Origin: Gemmatimonadota bacterium
Lineage (GTDB): Bacteria > Gemmatimonadota > Gemmatimonadetes > Longimicrobiales > Gaopeijiaceae
Length of the DNA stretch: 6,069 nucleotides
Assembly (NCBI GenBank): GCA_030550695.1
Contig: JAUQOX010000176.1
Location: 1-6,069, forward strand
Direction: 5' to 3'
Part shown: in pieces, positions 1 through 5,904 of the stretch
Position numbering within the stretch: position 1 is the stretch's first letter
How the letters are laid out: every line of letters begins with the position of its first letter
Position numbers and translations under genes: made by a program
The notes under the pieces: generated by a model
Seen by the model: only the letters and a program-made list of their open reading frames with translations
The model's database searches: none
What the model was told of the DNA's origin: nothing

Positions 1-15
1 GCTGGGGACAGGCAG

Positions 16-1311
16 GTGCAGGGTGCGATGGGACCTGCCGCGCCCCGCCAGGACGCCCGCCAGGCCCTGTATGGGGAGTTGGAGACCCGGGTGCAGGAGG
101 TCACGCCGAAGGTGGTGGCCTGGAGGCGAGATTTTCATCAGCACCCGGAGCTCGGGAATCGGGAGTTCCGCACCGCCGAGATCATCGCCCGGCACCTCCG
201 ATCCTTGGGGATGGAGGTCCGAACCGGGGTGGCCCATACGGGGGTGGTGGGGGTGTTGCGGGGGGCGCGGCCCGGGCCCGTGGTTGCCCTGCGGGCCGAC
301 ATGGACGCCCTGCCGGTGACGGAGATGCTGGATCTGCCTTTCGCTTCCCGCGTACGCACCGAATACCAGGGGCGGGAGGTGGGCGTCATGCATGCCTGCG
401 GCCACGATCTCCACATGGCCATCGCCATGGGGGCGGCGGAGGTCTTGGCGGGGATCCGGGATCGGCTGCCGGGCTCGGTGGTATTCCTGTTCCAGCCCGC
501 CGAGGAGGGCGCACCGGAGGGCGAAGAGGGGGGAGCCGCCCTCATGATCAAGGAAGGGGCCCTGGAGAACCCTCGCCCGGAAGCCATCTTCGGGCTCCAC
601 GTCTGGCCGAATCGGCTGGGGACCATCGGATACCGCCCGGGGGGTACCATGGCGTCGTCCCAGACCCTTCGCATCGTGGTCCATGGGCGGCAAACCCACG
701 GAGCCATGCCCTGGGGCGGGGTGGACCCGGTGGTGGCGGCGGCTCAGGTGGTGCTGGGTCTCCAGACCATCGTGAGCCGGCGGGTGGACCTCACCGTGGC
801 TCCCGCCGTGGTGACCGTCGGGGTCATCCAGGGAGGGGTCCGCTCGAACATCATTCCCGACAGCGTGGTGTTGGTGGGAACGGTGCGGACCCTGGATCCG
901 GCCCACCAGCGGCAGGTGGAGGCCGAAATCCGCCGCATGGCCCAGGGCATTGCCGAGGCCGCCGGGGCCCGCGTGGAGGTGGGGCTTTCGGGGGGGTATC
1001 CGGTTACCTACAACGATCCTGAGCTTACCCGGCGGATGGTCCCCACCTTGGAAAGGGTTGCGGGTAAGGAGCGGGTTGTCGTGGTCCCTCCGGCCACGGC
1101 GGCCGAAGACTTTTCGTTCTTCCAGCAACTCATCCCCGGCCTCTATTTTTTCCTGGGGGTGAGCCCCGATACCATCCCGCTGGAGAAGGCGGCTCCCAAC
1201 CATTCGCCCTACTTCTATGCCGATGAGGGAGCCCTCCCCGTAGGGGTCAGGGCCATGGCGAACCTCGTGGTGGATTACCTGATGGGCGAGGAAAGGGGAG
1301 GGGGGAGCTAG
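16..1311 (+). CDS. M20D-family metal-dependent amidohydrolase (N-acyl amino acid / hippurate hydrolase-like), 5' end uncertain
   Basis: The product probably hydrolyses the amide bond of an N-acyl amino acid or similar conjugate using a dinuclear metal centre; the exact substrate cannot be read from sequence. Numbering from GTG at 16 (431 aa), the M20D signature residues are present: RRDFHQHPE near 37-45, ALRADMDALP at 91-100, HACGHD at 126-131, PAEEG at 161-165, GLHVWP at 193-198, AAEDF at 362-366 and NHSP at 395-398. By comparison with plant ILL2-type enzymes, the metal ligands are probably C128, H130, E164, H195 and H396. The dimerisation (lid) domain lies at about 208-325. A short acidic insert (APEGEEGG) follows the catalytic glutamates. 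GTG at 16 has a modest GGGGA upstream and ATG at 28 is an alternative, but the frame is open to base 1. Related enzymes often carry a signal peptide, so the real start may be outside the window. The stop shares CTAG with the convergent kinase gene, leaving no room for a terminator. Family call is sure; start and substrate are not. Confidence 0.92.
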   Translation: MQGAMGPAAPRQDARQALYGELETRVQEVTPKVVAWRRDFHQHPELGNREFRTAEIIARHLRSLGMEVRTGVAHTGVVGVLRGARPGPVVALRADMDALPVTEMLDLPFASRVRTEYQGREVGVMHACGHDLHMAIAMGAAEVLAGIRDRLPGSVVFLFQPAEEGAPEGEEGGAALMIKEGALENPRPEAIFGLHVWPNRLGTIGYRPGGTMASSQTLRIVVHGRQTHGAMPWGGVDPVVAAAQVVLGLQTIVSRRVDLTVAPAVVTVGVIQGGVRSNIIPDSVVLVGTVRTLDPAHQRQVEAEIRRMAQGIAEAAGARVEVGLSGGYPVTYNDPELTRRMVPTLERVAGKERVVVVPPATAAEDFSFFQQLIPGLYFFLGVSPDTIPLEKAAPNHSPYFYADEGALPVGVRAMANLVVDYLMGEERGGGS

Positions 1312-3935
1312 GCCTCCAACACCCGGCGGATGGCCCCGATCAAGTCGGAAGGGGTGAAGGGCTTGGGGATGAGTTCCCACGCCTCCAGGGCCGCAGGCGG
1401 GGTGGTCCACATCCCCTCGGCATAGCCCGAGAAGAACACGGCCCGCCGGATCCGCCCTTCCCCTGCGAGGACCTCCGCCACCTCCGGTCCCCGGAGCCCC
1501 GGCATGATCACATCCGTGAGGAGAAGGTCGATGGGACCCTCCCAGCGGCGGGCCGCCTCCACGGCCCGGGTCCCGTCCTCCGCTACGATGACCCGGTAAC
1601 CGGCCCGCTCGAGGATCACCCGGGCCAGCCTTCGCACCGGTTCCTCGTCCTCTGCCAGCAAAATGGTGCCGCTCCCCTTGAGGGCGATGCCCCCTTGAGT
1701 CCGAACCTGCTCGGCGGCGACACCCCCTTGCGAAGCCGGAAAGAACACGCGGAAGGCTGTGCCTTTGCCCACGGAACTCTCCACGCGAATGTGCCCTCCG
1801 GAGCGGATCACGATCCCGTAGACGGTCGACAACCCCAGGCCCGTTCCCTTCCCTTCGGGCTTGGTGGTGAAGAACGGCTCGAAAATATGGGGCAGGATCT
1901 CGGGCGCAATCCCGGTTCCGGTATCCGTCACCGCCAACACGCCGTGGGGGCCCTCCCGAGCATCGGGGAAGCGGGAAAGGTCATGGGGGCCCACCAACGA
2001 AAGATAGGTCTCCACCAGGAGGGTTCCCCCTCTGGGCATGGCATCCCTGGCGTTCACCACCAGGTTCATGAGAACCTGTTCCACCTGGGCCTGCTGGCAG
2101 GGGACCCAGAGGGGTTCGGGCCAGAGGCGAACCTCCAGGGTCACCTCTTCGCCGAGAGCCCGCCCGATGAGGGGGCGGAGCCCTTCCACCGTGCCGTTCA
2201 ACTCGCACTGGCCGCCGGCGTCCGGCGCTCCGCGGCTGAAGATGAGAAGCCTTCGGGCCAGGTCCGAGCCGCGCCGGGCCGCATGATGGATCTCCTGCAC
2301 AGCTTCCCGGAGGTCGTCCCCCACCGCCGGATCCTCCAGGATCATTTCCGTCTGGCCCTGGATGACGGTGAGCAGGTTGTTGAAATCATGGGCGATGCCC
2401 CCCGCCATGCGCCCCAAGGCCTCCATTTTCTGGGCCAGGAGGTATCGTTCCTGAAGCTGGGACAGTTCCGTCACGTCCTCTACGATGACTTCCCAGGCCC
2501 TTTCTCCTTCGGGGGTGGCGGTTTCCCGGGCAAAGAGGCGGACGTTCAAGGGCTCGCCGTTCTTCTTCTGCCACCGCACCTCCAGGGGCTGCCCGGGGAC
2601 CTGGCACACCCTCCGGTCGGCCAAGATCCGCTCCCTTTCCTTGGGGTCGCGGTAGAGGGCGGTGATGGGGGTGGCCAGGAGTTCTTCCCGGCTCTCGTAC
2701 CCCAGGAGCTTCACCAGCGCCGGGTTCACCTCCAGGAACCGTCCGCTTTCCGTGGAGACGTACATTCCCGTGACGGCGTTTTCCACCAGCGAGCGGATGC
2801 GCTCGGCGGCCTGCCTCCCCTCCTCCTCGGCCCGCCGCCGGGCTTCCCACACTTCGTTGAACTTCCTGGCGAAGAGGGCCAGCTCCCTGGGACCTTCCAC
2901 GGGGAGGGGTTGAAGACCCTCCGGGCCCATGGTTTCGAGGCGGAGCCTGAAACTCTCCAAGGGAGAAGCGATGAGGCGGTAGACGTATCGGCCCAGGACG
3001 ATGGTGGCCAGGCCGATCAGCAGAACGAAAAGACCGATGAGCCCCCCCTTTGCCAGGACGGGCCTCATCACCTCGTCGGTGGGCACCCCTGCGTAGACCT
3101 TCCAGGGGGCCCGCACCACGTCGGCCTCCCCGAACAGATGATCCCGCCCTTCCAGGCTCCTGGCCCGGCGCACCCTCGGGCTGGCTTCCGCCTTACCTTC
3201 GGGGAAACCCGTCAAGGCGGGATCCAGCTTCCTCCCCACCCACTGTTCCCCCCCCGGCAGGCGGGCGATGACGGTGCCGTCGGCCTGGACCAGGCTGAGC
3301 ACGGCGATCTCCGGGCGGGCCATCCGCTGGAGGAGGTCCTGGAAGTGCAGGAGGTCCAGGCCCGCCACCACCAGGCCGACGCGTGCGCCGTTCTCCCCGA
3401 AAATGGGGTAGGTGAGGCCTACGGCCCAGCGCCCGGACCGCCCCCCCCGCACCACCGGGCCCACCCAGAACCCTTCGGCGTCGGGGCCCGCCGGCAGCCA
3501 ATCGGGGGGGCCTGTGGACGAAGGCCCCTCCGGGTCGAAGGTGGAACAGACCTCACCCACCTGGTCGCCATAGATGACCACCGCGGTCAAGACCGAGAAG
3601 AGGGGGCGGACCACGTGGTCGACGAGGTGGAGACAATCCTCTCTCTCCAGGGAGCGGGCCTCGGGGTGCCGGGCCAGTTGCGCCAAAAAATCTTCCACCC
3701 CCGCAAGGAACTCGCGCACCTGGGCGGCGACGGCATCGGCCTGATGAAGGACCTGGAGGCGGGCGGTCTGAAGGGTGCTGCGCGCCACGGAGGGAGCCAG
3801 GAGGGCGGCGAGGCCCACCGCCGGCACCCCGACCGCCGCCATGAGCAGGAACAGAAGTTGGCGGATGGAGGGATAGGAGGCGGAAGGTCTGCGGCTGGAG
3901 GGGCCCACAACCATCTCCCGAGGGGTACCGAACAT
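1308..3935 (-). CDS. Hybrid sensor histidine kinase: Cache sensor, HAMP-like, PAS, HisKA, HATPase_c, receiver
   Basis: This 875-aa inner-membrane kinase senses an unknown signal and autophosphorylates. A first membrane segment (about 25-48) and a second (about 297-318) bracket a roughly 250-aa periplasmic domain that looks like dCache: YPIFGENGARVGLVVAG near 176-192 and a second lobe ending WKVYAGVPTDE near 278-288. A HAMP-like stretch (about 320-372) and a PAS domain (about 379-490, with FLEVNPALVKLLGY) follow. The HisKA phosphoacceptor is H516 in GGIAHDFNN. The ATPase domain has the N-box (N628), G1 (DTGTG, 671-675), F-box (FEPFF, 685-689) and G2 (GKGTGLGL, 695-702). The C-terminal receiver has the acidic pair E762/D763, phosphoacceptor D808, S836 and K858, all as expected of an active domain. 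There is no HTH or other output, so the signal must leave by phosphotransfer to a partner not in this window. The ATG at 3935 is chosen for the GGAAGG nine bases upstream; ATG at 3914 would lose seven residues. The start is followed directly upstream by a strong hairpin. It is divergent from msrP and convergent with the amidohydrolase gene. Confidence 0.93.
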   Translation of the reverse strand: MFGTPREMVVGPSSRRPSASYPSIRQLLFLLMAAVGVPAVGLAALLAPSVARSTLQTARLQVLHQADAVAAQVREFLAGVEDFLAQLARHPEARSLEREDCLHLVDHVVRPLFSVLTAVVIYGDQVGEVCSTFDPEGPSSTGPPDWLPAGPDAEGFWVGPVVRGGRSGRWAVGLTYPIFGENGARVGLVVAGLDLLHFQDLLQRMARPEIAVLSLVQADGTVIARLPGGEQWVGRKLDPALTGFPEGKAEASPRVRRARSLEGRDHLFGEADVVRAPWKVYAGVPTDEVMRPVLAKGGLIGLFVLLIGLATIVLGRYVYRLIASPLESFRLRLETMGPEGLQPLPVEGPRELALFARKFNEVWEARRRAEEEGRQAAERIRSLVENAVTGMYVSTESGRFLEVNPALVKLLGYESREELLATPITALYRDPKERERILADRRVCQVPGQPLEVRWQKKNGEPLNVRLFARETATPEGERAWEVIVEDVTELSQLQERYLLAQKMEALGRMAGGIAHDFNNLLTVIQGQTEMILEDPAVGDDLREAVQEIHHAARRGSDLARRLLIFSRGAPDAGGQCELNGTVEGLRPLIGRALGEEVTLEVRLWPEPLWVPCQQAQVEQVLMNLVVNARDAMPRGGTLLVETYLSLVGPHDLSRFPDAREGPHGVLAVTDTGTGIAPEILPHIFEPFFTTKPEGKGTGLGLSTVYGIVIRSGGHIRVESSVGKGTAFRVFFPASQGGVAAEQVRTQGGIALKGSGTILLAEDEEPVRRLARVILERAGYRVIVAEDGTRAVEAARRWEGPIDLLLTDVIMPGLRGPEVAEVLAGEGRIRRAVFFSGYAEGMWTTPPAALEAWELIPKPFTPSDLIGAIRRVLEA

Positions 3936-3958
3936 CCCCCCCGGCCTTCCCGGGGGGG
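3936..3958 (-). promoter_or_regulatory. All-G/C hairpin abutting the kinase start codon
   Basis: Read on the kinase mRNA strand, seven C and GG are followed by a GAAGG loop and then CC and seven G, which run straight into the ATG at 3935. The arms pair perfectly over 9 bp, all G-C. The only Shine-Dalgarno-like bases (GGAAGG) fall in and next to the loop, and the 3' arm fills the normal spacing between it and the start codon. Such a stem would be expected to limit ribosome access; regulation is inference, as the sequence alone only shows the complementarity. Long homopolymer runs are also error-prone in sequencing. Confidence 0.5.
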
Positions 3959-4109
3959 GGATCGGGCGGAAAGGCGCCCGAAGCAGGCCCGCCGGGCCCG
4001 CAAGGCGGCAGGGCCGGGACGGCTTCGGGCCGGCCTCAATCTGCAGTCCGGCCCACCCCTTTGTCGAGGGACAGGGGCACCGACCTCAAGGGTCGCAGCC
4101 GGCCGTAGC

Positions 4110-4134
4110 AAAAAGGGAAAGGGCCTTGTGGCCC
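4110..4134 (-). terminator. Weak terminator-like hairpin on the minus strand in the kinase leader
   Basis: On the minus strand, GGGCC, loop ACAA and GGCCC form a perfect 5-bp G-C stem (4134 to 4121), followed by TTTCCCTTTTT (4120 to 4110). The T tract is interrupted by three C and the stem is short, so termination would be weak. It lies about 175 bases upstream of the kinase start, so it could attenuate kinase transcription or stop minus-strand transcription coming from the msrP side. It may also be chance in GC-rich DNA. Confidence 0.22.
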
Positions 4135-4271
4135 CCCTGAGCCCCTTGTCTTGTTTCCGGCGCGACCCTGGCCGGTTCCCCGAGGCTGGAGGAACTCTTC
4201 CCGGTGAAAAGGTTACCGAGAGGCAGGTATCCACACTCCCAGGGTCCCTCCCTTTCCCGGACACCCCTACC

Positions 4272-5222
4272 ATGCTCATCCGAAAGCCTGAGCCCATTCC
4301 CTCTTCGGAAATCACCCCCTACGAGCTCTACCTGCGGCGACGGGAGTTCGTCGGCCGGGCCGCCCAGGGCCTTTTGGCCCTGGCCCTGGGGCCGGGTGTC
4401 TTGGCGGGGTGTGAGCTGCGAGGGGCCGAAAGGGAGCGCCGCGCCGGCGACGATTTCTCCCCCCAGGAAGACCGACCGACCCCGTTGGAGGACATCACCC
4501 GCTACAACAATTTCTACGAGTTCGGAACCGGCAAGGGGGATCCGGCCCGCAACGCCCACCTTCTGCGGGTCCGGCCTTGGACGGTGTCCGTGGAGGGGCA
4601 CTGCGAAAGGCCCGGTGTCTACGCCATCGAGGACATCCTCTCGCGCTTCCCGTCGGAGGAGAGGATCTACCGGCTCCGATGCGTGGAAGCCTGGTCCATG
4701 GTCATCCCCTGGCTGGGTTTCCCGTTACGGGACTTCCTGAAGTGGGTGGAACCCACGAGCCGAGCCCGTTTCGTCGAATTCACCACCCTGTACGACCCGG
4801 AACAGATGCCGGGCCAGCGACGGGCCGTTCTGGATTGGCCCTACGTAGAGGGCCTCCGCATGGACGAAGCCCTCCACCCCCTGACCCTACTGGCCACGGG
4901 GCTCTACGGAAGGGAGCTTCCCAACCAGAACGGGGCGCCCTTGCGTCTGGTGGTCCCCTGGAAATACGGCTTCAAAAGCATCAAGTCCATCGTCCGGATC
5001 CGGCTGGTGGAGACCATGCCCAGGACCACGTGGAACGCCATGGCGCCCCACGAATACGGCTTCTATGCCAACGTGAACCCGGAGGTGGATCACCCCCGAT
5101 GGAGTCAGAAGCGGGAGCGCCGCATCGGGGAGATGCGCATGCGCCCCACCCTCCCCTTCAACGGCTATGCCCAGGAGGTCGCCCCCCTCTACAGCGGAAT
5201 GGACCTGCGGCGGTGGTATTGA
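4272..5222 (+). CDS. msrP: Protein-methionine-sulfoxide reductase catalytic subunit MsrP (YedY family)
   Basis: MsrP is a molybdopterin enzyme that reduces methionine sulfoxide in periplasmic or envelope proteins, taking electrons from MsrQ. The 316-aa product (E. coli form about 334) follows the family along its length: MLIRKP...SSEITP at the N-terminus, YNNFYEFGTGK at 78-88, RCVEAWSMVIPW at 136-147 with the molybdenum-ligating C137, EFTTLYDPEQMPGQ at 169-182, LDWPYVEGLRMDEA at 187-200, PNQNGAP at 217-223, WKYGFKSIKSI at 230-240 and DHPRWSQ at 273-279. A Tat signal is visible: R23-R24-E-F-V then a hydrophobic stretch to about residue 45. It ends in LAGC (44-47), a lipobox, so the enzyme may be a lipoprotein. 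ATG at 4272 is chosen because MLIRKP is the usual start of the family; the longer in-frame extension upstream is antisense to the kinase. No Shine-Dalgarno precedes it; the leader is pyrimidine-rich. The TGA stop overlaps the msrQ start. Confidence 0.95.
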   Translation: MLIRKPEPIPSSEITPYELYLRRREFVGRAAQGLLALALGPGVLAGCELRGAERERRAGDDFSPQEDRPTPLEDITRYNNFYEFGTGKGDPARNAHLLRVRPWTVSVEGHCERPGVYAIEDILSRFPSEERIYRLRCVEAWSMVIPWLGFPLRDFLKWVEPTSRARFVEFTTLYDPEQMPGQRRAVLDWPYVEGLRMDEALHPLTLLATGLYGRELPNQNGAPLRLVVPWKYGFKSIKSIVRIRLVETMPRTTWNAMAPHEYGFYANVNPEVDHPRWSQKRERRIGEMRMRPTLPFNGYAQEVAPLYSGMDLRRWY

Positions 5223-5836
5223 GGCCGTGGTGGGGGGAGGGGCGGGTTCTCAGGGCCCTCGCCTGGGGGCTGGGGTCCGTCCCCTTCTGCTGGCTGATGT
5301 GGGGCTGGGGGTGGCGCCGCCTGGGCGCGGATCCGGTGGAGGCGACCCTCCACCTCACAGGAAGATGGGCCTTGGGCCTGCTCCTGGCGGTTCTTGCGGC
5401 TACCCCCCTCCGTCGTCTTACCGGTTGGAACCCCGTGATCCAGGTCCGCCGGCCCTTGGGCCTCTGGGCCTTCGGCTACGGGGTCCTTCATTTGGGTGTC
5501 TACCTCTGGTTCGACCGGGGGCTGGACCTTTCCCTGGTGGTGGAGGACGTGGCTGAACGCCCGTACCTCGCGGCCGGCGCGGCTTCCCTTCTCCTCCTCG
5601 TCCCTCTTGCCCTCACCTCCACCCGGCGGTGGATGGCCCGCCTGGGGAAACGGTGGCAGGCGCTCCACCGCCTCGTCTATTTCGCGGCCGCTCTGGCCGT
5701 GGTGCACCATTTCGGGCAGGTGAAGGCGGACAAGTTCTGGCCTGGGGTTTCTGCGGCGGTGTTGGGCGTCCTCCTCTTGGCCCGGATCCCTTTCCGACCC
5801 CGGCGGAGAGCCCGACCGAAGAGGCGTGTCGGCTGA
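5219..5836 (+). CDS. msrQ: MsrQ, haem-binding membrane electron donor to MsrP (YedZ family)
   Basis: MsrQ is an inner-membrane b-haem protein that passes electrons from the quinone pool or a flavin reductase to MsrP. The 205-aa product matches the family: LGADPVEATLHLTGRWAL at 35-52, RRPLGLWAFGYGVLHL at 77-92, ERPYL at 113-117, ALTSTRRWMARLGKRWQALHRLVY at 131-154 and VVHH at 161-164. About five or six hydrophobic segments are visible (near 12-30, 50-66, 79-98, 117-134, 150-167, 174-190). Candidate haem ligands are H91, H150 and H163/H164, and H45 is also conserved; E. coli has histidines at matching positions. The C-terminus is basic (FRPRRRARPKRR), as expected on the cytoplasmic side. The start is taken as TTG at 5219, which overlaps the msrP TGA as TTGA and gives the usual N-terminal length; GTG at 5213 is an alternative. 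Coupled translation with msrP is likely. Confidence 0.9.
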   Translation: MRPWWGEGRVLRALAWGLGSVPFCWLMWGWGWRRLGADPVEATLHLTGRWALGLLLAVLAATPLRRLTGWNPVIQVRRPLGLWAFGYGVLHLGVYLWFDRGLDLSLVVEDVAERPYLAAGAASLLLLVPLALTSTRRWMARLGKRWQALHRLVYFAAALAVVHHFGQVKADKFWPGVSAAVLGVLLLARIPFRPRRRARPKRRVG

Positions 5837-5866
5837 CGCCGGGGGGAACTGCCGCGATGCCCCTCG

Positions 5867-5904
5867 AAAAAAAACTTGTAGATTGTGCTTTTCAATCTTA
5901 AATT
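5867..5904 (+). promoter_or_regulatory. Candidate sigma-70-type promoter pointing right
   Basis: An A8 tract at 5867-5874 (UP-element-like) precedes TTGTAG at 5876-5881, and TAAATT lies at 5899-5904 after a 17-base spacer. The -35 matches the TTGACA consensus at three bases and the -10 matches TATAAT at four. Transcription would start near 5911 and run off the right edge, serving a gene outside or just entering the window. The local A/T richness in GC-rich DNA is the best support. It could instead be part of a minus-strand terminator. Confidence 0.4.
5880..5898. repeat. Inverted repeat AGATTG-N7-CAATCT, candidate operator
   Basis: Two perfect 6-base arms, AGATTG (5880-5885) and CAATCT (5893-5898), flank a 7-base centre. 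The repeat fills the spacer of the candidate promoter almost exactly, where a repressor or MerR-type activator could act. Read on the minus strand it is a hairpin followed five bases later by T8 (5874 to 5867) and preceded by an in-frame TAA, so a weak terminator for a convergent gene is the main alternative. Confidence 0.35.

Larger units (their letters stand above)
3936..4271. other. Divergent intergenic region between kinase and msrP
   Basis: This 336-bp stretch separates two divergent start codons and must hold the promoters for the kinase gene and probably for msrPQ. I find no convincing sigma-70 or sigma-54 pair on either strand. It does hold several short inverted repeats: 3936-3958 (entered separately), 4056-4077 (CCCC, two unpaired T, TGTC, loop GAGG, GACA, GGGG), 4081-4095 (CGACC, loop TCAAG, GGTCG) and 4121-4134 (entered separately). 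A good Shine-Dalgarno-like GGAGGA lies at 4188-4193, 78 bases before the msrP ATG and 10 bases before a GTG at 4204 that is out of frame with msrP. The plus-strand frame of msrP runs open through this region and on through the antisense of the kinase gene, but nothing in it resembles protein, so I treat it as non-coding. Confidence 0.75.

Noticed and set aside
4204..4740. Possible protein from GTG 4204 with GGAGGA upstream
   Set aside because: It overlaps nearly half of msrP out of frame, and the encoded residues are Ser/Pro/Arg-rich with no family likeness.
4577..5218. N-terminal extension of the msrQ frame giving a 419-aa protein
   Set aside because: The extension lies wholly inside msrP in another frame, and MsrQ proteins are about 200 residues long.
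5842..5874. Rho-independent terminator after msrQ
   Set aside because: G and C runs could pair around a 12-base loop, but on the plus strand they are followed by A8 and not a T tract.
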